Shown here piece after piece: positions 5,394-12,926 of a stretch of 15,147 bases of DNA. The DNA comes from Verrucomicrobiota bacterium (GTDB taxonomy: Bacteria > Verrucomicrobiota > Verrucomicrobiia > Chthoniobacterales > UBA10450), in assembly GCA_003219925.1 (NCBI GenBank), contig QHQU01000131.1:1-15147 (forward strand). The letters run 5' to 3'. Made by a program: the position numbers and the translations under genes. Below the pieces are notes generated by a model that ran no database searches, was not told where the DNA came from, and worked only from the letters and a program-made list of their open reading frames with translations. Position 1 is the stretch's first letter; each line of letters starts with the position of its first letter.

Positions 5394-6827
5394 ATGAATT
5401 ATCGGTTAATCGCGGCAGGACGCCGAGGTTCGCGGCGAGTTCCGGGGAACTACAGCCTGGCAGCCTGCGATTCCCAAAAGCTGGCGAGATGGGCTGTTGC
5501 CGTTGCTACCGTTTGCGCAAGCATCGGATGTCATCAATCCCGTGAGGATGCGCACGCGCGCGAAGTCGCGACCCGGGTTCGGAGTGAGTTTCTGCATGCG
5601 TGGACTAATTACGAGAAGTACGCCTGGGGACATGATGCTTTAAAGCCGCTGAGCAAAACGCCCCACGATTGGTACGGCCAATCCCTTCTCCTGACGCCGG
5701 TCGACGCGCTGGACACGCTCATCCTGATGAAGTTGGACGAGGAAGCGGCGAAAGCGAAAGAGCTAATCCTGACAGATCTTTCGTTCGATCGTGACGTTTA
5801 TGTCAAGAATTTCGAAATCACGATCCGTTTGCTTGGTGGATTGCTCTCTAGTTATCAACTAACGAATGACAAACGATTGCTCGATCTGGCTGAAGATTTG
5901 GGCAACCGGCTCTTACCCGTTTTCAATTCGCCGACCGGACTTCCTTACGTTTATGTCAATCTGAAAACCGGCCAGGTTCGCGATACGAAAACGAACCCCG
6001 CTGAGACAGGCACGCTGCTGCTGGAATTCGGGACACTGAGCAAATTAACTGGTAAACCGATCTACTACGAAAAAGCCAAGCGTGCCTTGATGGAAACCTT
6101 CAAGCGCCGCTCGGCGATCGGTCTGGTTGGATCGACCATCGACGTCGAGACGGGCGCGTGGGTGGACGCCGATAGTCACATCAGTGGCGGGATTGATTCC
6201 TACTACGAATATCTCTGGAAATGCTGGCTCCTTTTTCTTGATCAAGATTGCCAGGAGATGTGGCAGGCGAGCATTAGCGCGGTTAATAAATATCTTGCCG
6301 ACGAAGTGCGGGGCGAGTTGTGGTACGGCCACGCCGACATGAATACGGGCAGGTTAACCGCATCGCAATACGGCGCGCTCGACGCCTTCTTTCCGGCTCT
6401 ACTGGCACACTCCGGCGACGTCGCGCGGGCGCGGCGACTCCAGGATTCATCGTTCAAAATGTGGAACATGCACGAGATCGAACCGGAGATCATCGATTAC
6501 AAGACGATGCAGATTGTTTACAACGGCTACCATTTACGCCCTGAGATCGTGGAATCGACCTACTATCTTCATCACTTCACGCATGATCCACGGTACCGGA
6601 AGATGGGAGAAAAGATCTTCGACGACTTTGTGAAATACTGCCGGGTCGATGCTGGCTACGCCGCGCTCCAGGACGTTGTCACAAAAGAAAAGCGCGATGA
6701 AATGGAAAGCTTCGTCCTGGCCGAGACCTTCAAATACTTTTATCTCCTCTTCGCTTCGCCGGACACTTTAGATTTCGACAAAGTCGTGTTCAATACTGAA
6801 GCGCACCCTTTGAAGCGAACGGATTGA
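5394..6827 (+). CDS. GH47-family class I alpha-mannosidase, probable lipoprotein
   Basis: From ATG 5394 (477 residues) the protein has a hydrophobic stretch WAVAVATVCASIGC; IGC is a possible lipobox with Cys46, preceded by a long 38-residue n-region. The catalytic domain matches glycoside hydrolase family 47: LLLTPVDALDTLILM near the start, GTLLLEFGTLSKLTGKP, DSHISGGIDSYYEYLWK, YHLRPEIVESTYYLHH, ESFVLAETFKYFYLLF and the closing FNTEAHPL, whose Thr coordinates the catalytic calcium in this family. GH47 enzymes remove alpha-1,2-linked mannose with inversion. They are mostly eukaryotic (ER/Golgi) and uncommon in bacteria. An alternative ATG at 5376 lies inside the attC-like site; both starts lack a good Shine-Dalgarno, and the odd n-region suggests the 5' end was altered by the neighbouring recombination site. 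Confidence 0.88.
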   Translation: MNYRLIAAGRRGSRRVPGNYSLAACDSQKLARWAVAVATVCASIGCHQSREDAHAREVATRVRSEFLHAWTNYEKYAWGHDALKPLSKTPHDWYGQSLLLTPVDALDTLILMKLDEEAAKAKELILTDLSFDRDVYVKNFEITIRLLGGLLSSYQLTNDKRLLDLAEDLGNRLLPVFNSPTGLPYVYVNLKTGQVRDTKTNPAETGTLLLEFGTLSKLTGKPIYYEKAKRALMETFKRRSAIGLVGSTIDVETGAWVDADSHISGGIDSYYEYLWKCWLLFLDQDCQEMWQASISAVNKYLADEVRGELWYGHADMNTGRLTASQYGALDAFFPALLAHSGDVARARRLQDSSFKMWNMHEIEPEIIDYKTMQIVYNGYHLRPEIVESTYYLHHFTHDPRYRKMGEKIFDDFVKYCRVDAGYAALQDVVTKEKRDEMESFVLAETFKYFYLLFASPDTLDFDKVVFNTEAHPLKRTD

Positions 6828-6845
6828 CATGACCGCTGGCTGCAA

Positions 6846-6881
6846 GATTACCAGACTACAAACCACAGACTACTGACTATC
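6846..6881 (+). repeat. Heptamer tract before the SgcJ-like lipoprotein gene
   Basis: Units GATTACC, (A), GACTACA, AACCACA, GACTACT and GACTATC run directly up to two bases before ATG 6884. They match the GACYACY consensus of the tract at 4773-4860. Confidence 0.7.
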
Positions 6882-6883
6882 TT

Positions 6884-7366
6884 ATGCAAGTATCCCGTTA
6901 TTTGTTCTTGATTCTTCTCGCATTGGCTCTGGATTGTTGTTCTGAGCGACAGTTCGATTCCAAAACCGAAGGCGAGAAATTGTTGCGCCGGGATGCGGAG
7001 TGGGCAGATCTCGCTACCGCCGGGAAGGATGTTGAAAAGGTAGTCTCTTATTGGACTGAGGACGCCGTTCTTCTCTTTCCGGGGCAGCCTGTCTTCGAGG
7101 GCAAAGCGGCGATTCGTGCCTACGTTACCGCGAGCTTTAATACGCCGGGATTCAAGATTCACTGGGTCTCGCAGAAACCTGTATTCTCCCCCGACGGCAA
7201 ATTCGCATACATGCGAGGCACGGACGAGCTCACGCTGCCTGGGCCAAATGGCGGTACGATCACGCTGCATCTTCGTGGAATATCAGTCTGGCGTTTAGAT
7301 CCGGATAAGCAATGGCGCTGCGTCGTAGACATTTCCAATGCGGCACCGCCCACTCCCGGCTCTTAG
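6884..7366 (+). CDS. SgcJ/DUF4440-like lipoprotein
   Basis: A 160-residue protein with a short lipoprotein signal: YLFLILLALALDCCSER, where ALDC fits a lipobox. The NTF2-fold domain follows: LLRRDAEWADLATAGKDVEKVVSYWTEDAVLLFPGQP, FEGKAAIRAYV, then FAYMRGTDELTLPGPNGG and GISVWRLDPDKQWRCVVDISN. This order (helix, YWTEDAVLLFPG, then a beta-sheet ending KQWRCVVD) is the classic DUF4440 pattern. Function is unknown; such proteins may bind small ligands in the periplasm. The heptamer tract replaces any recognisable ribosome site upstream. It is same-strand with the mannosidase, 57 nt apart, so the two may be co-transcribed. Confidence 0.88.
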   Translation: MQVSRYLFLILLALALDCCSERQFDSKTEGEKLLRRDAEWADLATAGKDVEKVVSYWTEDAVLLFPGQPVFEGKAAIRAYVTASFNTPGFKIHWVSQKPVFSPDGKFAYMRGTDELTLPGPNGGTITLHLRGISVWRLDPDKQWRCVVDISNAAPPTPGS

Positions 7367-7430
7367 CATCGCGCACCTTGCTCATCCGTCACTCCCACTT
7401 GGGTATCCCTTTCCCGCTGCCCCACCGAAA

Positions 7431-7449
7431 CCGGGATCACCGATCCCGG
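7431..7449. terminator. Hairpin between convergent genes
   Basis: CCGGGATC-ACC-GATCCCGG is a perfect 8-bp stem with a 3-nt loop, in the space between two converging genes (stops at 7366 and 7504). It could terminate transcription from both sides, but it lacks a clear T-run and may instead be a REP-type repeat unit. Confidence 0.5.
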
Positions 7450-7503
7450 CTACAGTAAGCACGCTGAGCGCGAGCTATGCTGAGGACGGACTGATCTGAG
7501 ATT

Positions 7504-9441
7504 CTACTGGGGCGTTTGCGAAGGAAACTGAGGATCGCTAGCTTTGGCCAGGCGCAAGTTTTCCTCCGCCTCCGGAAAGTCGGGATGAAGGCGCAGCGCC
7601 TGCTCGAATTGCGCGATCGCCTGGGGCGCGTCGCCTTCCTGCATAAAAATCTTTCCCAGATAGTTATGAGGCTGAGCGAGCTTTGGGTCGAGCCCCGTCG
7701 CCTCCAGATAATGCGCCTTTGCTTCCTGCAACTCGCCCTTTGCGAAAAGCGCGCTCGCAAGATCGATATGGGCATCGACAAAACGAGGGTCCGCCTGCAG
7801 AGCCTCCCGATACTGGGCGATTGCCTCTTCCAGCCTCTCATGTTTTTCCAAGAACGCGCCATAGCTATACCGGGCCTGGGCGGACTTTGGCGCCAAACGC
7901 ACAGCGGCTTCGGACTCCGCCGCCGCTTCCTCAATCCGACCGAGTTGCTCCAAAAGATAAACATGACCGGAGTGGTACTCGGCGTTGTTCGGGTCGATCC
8001 GGAGCGCTTCATCGAAATGGGTCTGCGCTTCCTCCAAGTTTCCTTTTCCCATCAGGACAGTGGCCAGACTGACGTGGGTCTTGGCGGAATCGGGATTAAA
8101 ACGTAGTGCGGTGGAAAATTCCTCGGCCGCTTGATCGGCCTGGCCGGCTTCTTGCAGAGCGGTGGCGTAATTGACATGCGCCCGCGAGCTACTCGGAAGA
8201 TCAGCTGCGATCATGGCTAGGCGTTCGAGTTGATTCCCGGGGATGTGCACCTCCCTATACCAGAGTACTCCAAGCGGAATGACAAAAACCGCGGCCCATT
8301 TCGCGGCGTGCAAGGCCCAACTCGGAAGAAAACCTTTCGTCGAAACATCGGCGGTGCCGCCGCCGATGCCGAGAGATTGCCGAGTTGATTTCTCCCGTAC
8401 TTTCCAAATGAATCCGTCGTAATAGAAATGCAGGAGCGCGGAAGCGGTCACCACCCCTGTAAGTATGCGTTTCACTACGTCGATCCCGACACCCGCCTTG
8501 AAATAGCCGAGCGCTCCGTAGGCAAAGATCAGGCCGACGTAAACTCCAACCAACGAGCCACTGCGCCGGAACACGAAACGCATAAACCCACCAATCGAGC
8601 TGTCTGTCTCAACCCGTTTACGATTGTAGATCCAAACCAGCGAGAGGTACTGGACATCGTGAAACACTTCGAACAATGCAATGCCAACCAGAACGCTTGC
8701 CACGATGTTGTTGCAGTACCACCAAAAAGAAATGCTGGTGATAAGAAGCACCAGCTTGACCGGGCTTGGTCGCTTCCCGCGACTCCACATCCAGATAAAG
8801 TTTGCCAGAAACACACCTGAAACCGCGAGCGCCAAGCCAAACAATCCTTGCTGTGCCGCTCGAAGTAGTCCCGGTGGAATAAAAGGACCACCCGCCGAAT
8901 AATAGCTTTCCAGCGTATCCGTCATTCGCTGCGATGAGAGGAGGACCGCAGTGGCAAACCAGACCCCGCACAATGCGAAATCGAGACGCCGCGTCAGGGC
9001 GGCGAATGAGCCCACTTTCGCGTCATAGATGCGACAGAACCCGTAGGTTTGCATCATGCCATGCCAAACGCCCCAGATAAAGGCGACCAGGACAATGCCC
9101 TTGAGATCCCACAAAAAAAACGCCGTGCAGACGACCACTAAAAAAATTGGGGCAAAAATGAAGCGGTACTTGAAGCGCTGGAATAACGCGCGATCGCCGT
9201 AGGCGCGAATCATCCCCGGCAAGTGGTGGCCCATCGCGCCGAAGGCAGCGACAAAAAGATAAATGTCTTCCGCGCTCCAACGCGTCTGTGCCAGAACGAA
9301 GATCGGCAGGATCACAAGCGGAGTGCAGACGTAGAGAATCAAGTCGCGCCAACCGTCCAGAATCCACAAGTTGGGCTTTCGCGCGACGGCAGGCGCAGCC
9401 GGGACAGTTTGCGGGGGTGAGAACGCGGTAACGTGCTGCAT
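7504..9441 (-). CDS. Multi-pass membrane protein with C-terminal TPR repeats
   Basis: From ATG 9441 the protein is 645 residues; a TTG nine codons upstream is less likely. The first 390 residues contain about nine or ten hydrophobic segments (for example LILYVCTPLVILPIFVL and FIFAPIFLVVVCTAFFLW) with conserved-looking His positions in or at the helix ends: GAMGHHLPG, GVWHGMMQTYG, EVFHDVQYLS and LLHFYYDGFIWK. This spacing suggests a metal- or cofactor-binding membrane domain, but I cannot name a family. Residues from about 415 onward form six to seven TPR units (for example AHVNYATALQEAGQADQAAEEF and AKTHVSLATVLMGKGNLEEA). TPR units usually mediate protein contacts. It faces the SgcJ-like gene convergently. 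Two long frames on the opposite strand are shadows. Confidence 0.85.
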   Translation of the reverse strand: MQHVTAFSPPQTVPAAPAVARKPNLWILDGWRDLILYVCTPLVILPIFVLAQTRWSAEDIYLFVAAFGAMGHHLPGMIRAYGDRALFQRFKYRFIFAPIFLVVVCTAFFLWDLKGIVLVAFIWGVWHGMMQTYGFCRIYDAKVGSFAALTRRLDFALCGVWFATAVLLSSQRMTDTLESYYSAGGPFIPPGLLRAAQQGLFGLALAVSGVFLANFIWMWSRGKRPSPVKLVLLITSISFWWYCNNIVASVLVGIALFEVFHDVQYLSLVWIYNRKRVETDSSIGGFMRFVFRRSGSLVGVYVGLIFAYGALGYFKAGVGIDVVKRILTGVVTASALLHFYYDGFIWKVREKSTRQSLGIGGGTADVSTKGFLPSWALHAAKWAAVFVIPLGVLWYREVHIPGNQLERLAMIAADLPSSSRAHVNYATALQEAGQADQAAEEFSTALRFNPDSAKTHVSLATVLMGKGNLEEAQTHFDEALRIDPNNAEYHSGHVYLLEQLGRIEEAAAESEAAVRLAPKSAQARYSYGAFLEKHERLEEAIAQYREALQADPRFVDAHIDLASALFAKGELQEAKAHYLEATGLDPKLAQPHNYLGKIFMQEGDAPQAIAQFEQALRLHPDFPEAEENLRLAKASDPQFPSQTPQ

Positions 9442-9602
9442 GCCTTTAGCGGGACGAAGTTTCCTCAAGCTCGGTGGAAAATCAATCCCGGTTTCAGGGG
9501 AAAAATCGCGAACATCGTTGTCGCTCCCTTCGACCGAGCTGTCAGTTGCGCTCCGATTAACATCGCCCGTCGGGCCGGTGGTTCTCCGCGCGACATGGAA
9601 TT

Positions 9603-9733
9603 AAGCCGTTTTAACGGCTTAGTCTTCGCGCCAATGTCAACCGAGCGTGTGGCTCGCGTTATCGACATGAGAAGCCGTTGAAACGGCTTTATTGAGATGA
9701 GTGCGGGTTGTACACCGATCTGAAGGCCGGTGT
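9603..9733. repeat. Cluster of REP-like palindromes
   Basis: Four small hairpins lie in about 130 nt: AAGCCGTT-TT-AACGGCTT (9603-9620, perfect), CGAGC-GTGTG-GCTCG (9642-9656, perfect), AAGCCGTT-GA-AACGGCTT (9672-9689, perfect), and ACACCG...CGGTGT (9712-9733) with a TGAA loop, followed by TTAATGAGAA. The first and third differ only in the two loop bases. Repeats of this style occur in many copies in genomes carrying RAYT (IS200-like Y1) transposases. No such transposase is in the window. Confidence 0.75.
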
Positions 9734-9819
9734 TAATGAGAACAGGGCTGGTGCTGTCGCCGCCACACAGGCCATTCGCGCTTGTCGGCTTATCCCATCA
9801 GGGTTGCGGAGATGGAAGC

Positions 9820-9845
9820 CGTGGCCGAGCTTGATCTCGTTAGAT
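9820..9845 (+). other. Partial attC-like site (3' half)
   Basis: GTGGCCGAGC (9821-9830) followed after 8 nt by GTTAGAT (9839-9845, exact GTTRRRY) matches the 3' halves of the sites at 480-514 and 4853-4942. No clear 5' core box was found upstream, where the REP-like cluster lies. The next gene starts 81 nt later. Confidence 0.45.
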
Positions 9846-9925
9846 AAAACCCGACCGCATCGAATCGCTCGCGGGCCAGATATAAGCCTCGTTGTTTGAG
9901 ATTTGGGAGAAAGCGCTGAAATCAA

Positions 9926-10306
9926 ATGAAAGCAGATCATAACTCGCACGAAACTGGTACTCGCCTTCCATGTCGCGAGCATCCGGCCCTGTGCCTTAGT
10001 CTGTTTACCTTCATGTTCGTCCCTGCCGTCGCGGGTGAGATCGCCCTGGGGCGATGGCTCACTCAGTTCATGCCGCACCCTGGACTGATTGCCATGCTGT
10101 GTTTCGCACCAGCGATTGTCGTTCTGTTCATTTTCGGAATGTTTATTGGAGCCACCATCTGGCTCCTGCTGACGAAGCGCTTTGTGCTCCAGAACACTCT
10201 GGCCACATTTTTCCTCGGAGGTCCACGCGTCCCGATCTTCTCTAATCTTTGCTCAAAGATATTTGCCTGGTCTTACGGCCAGAACCGACGGAAAACAAAA
10301 CTATGA
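9926..10306 (+). CDS. Small hypothetical membrane protein
   Basis: A 126-residue protein with GGGAGA about 15 nt upstream of ATG 9926. It has two clear hydrophobic helices, ALCLSLFTFMFVPAVAGEIAL (about 31-51) and IAMLCFAPAIVVLFIFGMFIGATIWLLL (about 55-83), then a soluble basic tail ending YGQNRRKTKL. I do not recognise a family. It follows an attC-like 3' half and has the same orientation as the cassette genes of the first third of the window, so it may be another cassette. The overlapping frames at 10054 and 10182 are shadows. Confidence 0.65.
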   Translation: MKADHNSHETGTRLPCREHPALCLSLFTFMFVPAVAGEIALGRWLTQFMPHPGLIAMLCFAPAIVVLFIFGMFIGATIWLLLTKRFVLQNTLATFFLGGPRVPIFSNLCSKIFAWSYGQNRRKTKL

Positions 10307-10441
10307 GCTTGCTTTCGCTGGATGCTGGAGGCGCAAAGCGCGCGTTCGTAATCTGTCCTCAGCTATCCTCCCAGACTCATCGCGGCGTGGTATTCACATG
10401 ACCTCCAACCACAGGCCAGAGCGTCGGATTATGTTGTGACG

Positions 10442-10813
10442 ATGGAACACGTAACTGGAATCGGCGGGGTGTTCTTTCGCGCGAAGAACCCGGAAACCTT
10501 GTCGGCGTGGTATGACGAGATGTTCGGCATCAGTCGCGCGCCGCGCGATTACAACACGGCGCCATGGATCCAACAAGCGGGAGCCACTGTTTTCGCGCCA
10601 TTTCCGAGCGACACCGAGTATTTCGGCAACCCAGGCCAGGCATGGATGATCAATTTTCGAGTAGCTAATCTGGATCGTATGATCACGCAGTTGCGGGCGA
10701 AAGGGATCGAAGTAACCCTCGATCCGGAGATTTATCCGAACGGTCGTTTTGCTCGTTTAAACGACCCAGAGGGAAATCCGATCGAGCTCTGGGAGCCCAA
10801 AGCCGATAGCTGA
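10442..10813 (+). CDS. VOC superfamily / glyoxalase-like protein
   Basis: ATG 10442 gives 123 residues; a GTG two codons upstream is also possible. One VOC module pair is visible: HVTGIGGVFFRAKNPETLSAWYDEMFGI (beta-alpha with His3, a usual metal ligand), then AWMINFRVANLDRMITQLRAKGIEV and a final NDPEGNPIELWEP where Glu115 takes the normal last metal-ligand place. VOC proteins include glyoxalase I, fosfomycin/bleomycin resistance and extradiol dioxygenases; the subtype cannot be told here. Glyoxalase-like proteins are common integron cargo. The end of the gene (stop 10811-10813) butts against the remnant of a GDSL esterase gene on the other strand, marking a recombination junction. Confidence 0.9.
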   Translation: MEHVTGIGGVFFRAKNPETLSAWYDEMFGISRAPRDYNTAPWIQQAGATVFAPFPSDTEYFGNPGQAWMINFRVANLDRMITQLRAKGIEVTLDPEIYPNGRFARLNDPEGNPIELWEPKADS

Positions 10814-10825
10814 CGGTTGATAGCG
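10805..10825 (+). repeat. Short heptamer-like run at the VOC stop codon
   Basis: GATAGCT, GACGGTT and GATAGCG follow each other across and beyond the stop codon. It is only three units, but has the GA-at-position-1 phase seen in the longer tracts. Confidence 0.35.
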
Positions 10826-11206
10826 GGATAGGTCCTGTGTGCCATCTTTGGTGGTAGCGCTGCCAAATGCATAATCGGTTCCTCCATCAAGGCTGTTCTT
10901 CGCGACCGCTAACCGCAAAAACGTTTTTTCCAGTTGTTCGTGCCAGGTACCCACATACAGATTTGCCGCCGGCGACGTGTTAGTATCGTCGGTAAACCGA
11001 TAATCGCTGTAGTTGAAGTTACTGCTCGGATAACTGAAGCCAACCAGGTCGCGTGCGCGATGCGCGATGTTTCCGTCGTCAGAAAGACTGTCGCCGAAAA
11101 CGATGACCTGAGTAAATGCCGGCGCCTGCGCGTTAACGAGAATTGGAGTCGCCAGAGAAATGGCGACGCACGAAATTGGCGTGCCTTTCGGATGCAATGT
11201 TTGCAT
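10815..11206 (-). pseudogene. 5' remnant of a GDSL/SGNH esterase gene
   Basis: Read on the minus strand from ATG 11206 (an in-frame ATG at 11227 is also possible) it encodes a signal peptide (ISCVAISLATPILVNAQA), then the block I motif VIVFGDSLSDDGN with the catalytic Ser, and GGTDYAFGSATTKDGT, the usual downstream segment of secreted GDSL lipases/esterases (thermolabile hemolysin or SEST type). Full-length members are about 300 residues or more and have further blocks with catalytic Asp/His. Here homology ends at about residue 130, where the frame runs into the antisense of the VOC gene. The gene is therefore truncated at its 3' side, apparently by insertion or deletion at about 10815. Confidence 0.75.
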
Positions 11207-11264
11207 CTCGCCAGTCATCAGGAACATAGATGCTCAACCGGGCCTCGGGAGCGAGGCAGAATTG

Positions 11265-12773
11265 CTAGCTTTCCAGAGCCCGGAGAAAATCCGCAAAGTT
11301 GGCGCTCTCGCGCACGGCGGCGTTCAACCGCTTCAAATTTTCATCCGCCGGTTCCGGCAGCGCGATGCGTTGGGAGTGTCCGGCTTCGGACAAGACAATC
11401 TCATTCCACTGAATCGATTCGATTTGATCGGTAAAACGCGCAACCGCACGCCCCCGGAAGAAAGCCCGCGTCGTTTCCGGGGGAGAAAAAATGGCGCGGC
11501 GAATCTCATCTTCGCTAACCACCCGCCGCATCGAACCCTGGCGCAGCAGCTCATAATATAATCCACGCTCCAGATCGATATTGTGGTACTCGAGATCAAT
11601 CGCTTGCAGCCACGGATCGCTCCATTGTAATTTCTCCTCCCCCTGCAACTCGCTCAGCAGAAATTTCTTCGCTGCCCAATCCACTCGATCGCGACATAAC
11701 ATCACATCCCGCTCCAGGTCATTGAGGGCGCTTTCCCATTCGCGCAAAATCCAGCTGCGCTCCTCGTCATTGTGCTCGACCTTCTGCGCCGCACTCAAAT
11801 AAAGCCGCTGCACATCGATCGCGGAGATCTTCCGTCCGTCGCGCAACTCGATGATCCAATCGTAATTCTGATCGCGACTAATCGATTTCGCCGCGTCAAT
11901 CGGCTGCGCGATTTCCAACTGCGGTGCTTTCCCGCTCTCAATCAATTCCAGCACCAGCGCGGTCGTGCCCAATTTCATCGCCGTCGCCCACTCACTCATG
12001 TTCGAGTCGCCAACAATGACGTGGAACCGTCGATACTTGCTAGCATCGGCGTGCGGCTCATCCCGCGTGTTCACCAGCGGGCGGCGATTCATCGTGTCGA
12101 TGCTGACCAGGACGCTGAAGAAATCCGCGCGCTGCGAAATCTGAAACACACCGGGCTGACTCGTCGCGCTCTCCGCTTCAATCCCCATCTTGCCGGCGCC
12201 GGCAAAAATCTGTCGCGTAATCAGAAAGGGCAGAGTAGCGGCGACGATGCGGTCCCATGGGACATCGCGCCGCATCAGGTAATTATCGTGGCAACCGTAG
12301 CTATGACCGAGAAAGTCGGTGTTATTTTTATAAAGCCGGACCCGTTCGCCGTCCGTCAAGTGCGCATTCCGGCGTCGGGCGCATTCGGCCAGAATCCGTT
12401 CGCCCGCTTTTTCCTGGGCCACAATCTCATGTAACGTCGTGCACTCCGGCGTGGAATATTCCGGATGGGCGTGATCGTTGTAAAAGCGCGCGCCGTTAGA
12501 TAGGACGAGGTCGCTCTTGATTTCCTGAAAGGTCAGCGGCCGGTTCTTATCGATCTCATAGTAGGCCGATTCATCCGCGTCCTGGCGCAATTCTTTAGCC
12601 CGAAAACCGCGCGCATCGCGATGCGGATCTTCATGGCCATAATCCCATTTCATCAACGCCCCGTGCTCGGTATAACTACGCACCAGCGCGATCGATTCCG
12701 CGACCACATCCACCGACTCCGCGCCGTCCACCGTGATCCCATATTCCGTCTCCAACCCAAAGACGCGTTTCAT
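11265..12773 (-). CDS. dop: Pup deamidase/depupylase Dop
   Basis: A 502-residue protein of the carboxylate-amine/glutamine-synthetase-like Pup ligase/Dop family. It starts MKRVFGLETEYGI (metal-binding Glu8 and Glu10), has the insertion between residues about 46 and 88 typical of Dop (Dop-loop, including DARGF), NGARFYNDHAHPEYSTPEC (catalytic Asp100), LYKNNTDFLGHSYGCHDNYL (147-166), and NTRDEPHADASKYRRFHVIVGDSNMSE (235-261). Length near 500 and the D-HAHPEY form fit Dop rather than PafA (about 450 residues, D-x-G-S-HPEY). Dop deamidates the C-terminal Gln of Pup and removes Pup from substrates of the bacterial proteasome. No pup, prcBA, pafA or mpa lies beside it. The opposite-strand frame at 11772 is a shadow. 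Confidence 0.93.
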   Translation of the reverse strand: MKRVFGLETEYGITVDGAESVDVVAESIALVRSYTEHGALMKWDYGHEDPHRDARGFRAKELRQDADESAYYEIDKNRPLTFQEIKSDLVLSNGARFYNDHAHPEYSTPECTTLHEIVAQEKAGERILAECARRRNAHLTDGERVRLYKNNTDFLGHSYGCHDNYLMRRDVPWDRIVAATLPFLITRQIFAGAGKMGIEAESATSQPGVFQISQRADFFSVLVSIDTMNRRPLVNTRDEPHADASKYRRFHVIVGDSNMSEWATAMKLGTTALVLELIESGKAPQLEIAQPIDAAKSISRDQNYDWIIELRDGRKISAIDVQRLYLSAAQKVEHNDEERSWILREWESALNDLERDVMLCRDRVDWAAKKFLLSELQGEEKLQWSDPWLQAIDLEYHNIDLERGLYYELLRQGSMRRVVSEDEIRRAIFSPPETTRAFFRGRAVARFTDQIESIQWNEIVLSEAGHSQRIALPEPADENLKRLNAAVRESANFADFLRALES

Positions 12774-12926
12774 CGTTCCAGAACATAGCGCGATACCAAA
12801 CCGCGCGAAAATTTTGCGTTACTTTATTGTCCGGAAGCCTCGATTCTCGATGCTTGTACCCGATAACGCGAGGTTTCGCGCCGTCTTCCTTGCTCCGACC
12901 TCTTCGCTCTGCTCTTGTCTTCGCAA
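12774..12926. promoter_or_regulatory. Divergent promoter region dop / glycosyltransferase
   Basis: This 153-nt region between two divergent starts must carry both promoters. An AT-rich core, GAAAATTTTGCGTTACTTTATTG (about 12808-12830), is the likely promoter heart. I see no reliable consensus boxes. Confidence 0.4.

Larger units (their letters stand above)
9469..9925. other. Non-coding region between divergent genes
   Basis: This stretch of about 460 nt between the TPR-membrane gene (minus) and the small membrane protein gene (plus) contains the REP-like hairpin cluster at 9603-9733 and the attC-like 3' half at 9820-9845. Short open frames here (for example 9433-9681) have no recognisable protein features. 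Promoters for both flanking genes must lie here, but I see no convincing -35/-10 pair. Confidence 0.6.

Noticed and set aside
7516..8106. Plus-strand open frame of 196 codons
   Set aside because: It is antisense to the TPR-encoding part of the membrane protein gene, whose frame shows clear TPR repeats.
8000..9441. Brp/Blh carotene dioxygenase as the identity of the membrane domain
   Set aside because: Helix number and several His residues are suggestive, but the characteristic motif order of that family could not be matched by eye.
11772..12434. A 220-codon plus-strand open frame
   Set aside because: It lies fully antisense to dop, has Arg/His-rich low-complexity composition and no family features; it is a shadow of the GC-rich coding strand.
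11265..12773. PafA (Pup ligase) as the identity of the dop gene
   Set aside because: Length near 500, the inserted loop at about 46-88 and the DHAHPEY motif fit Dop; PafA proteins are near 450 residues with a different motif.
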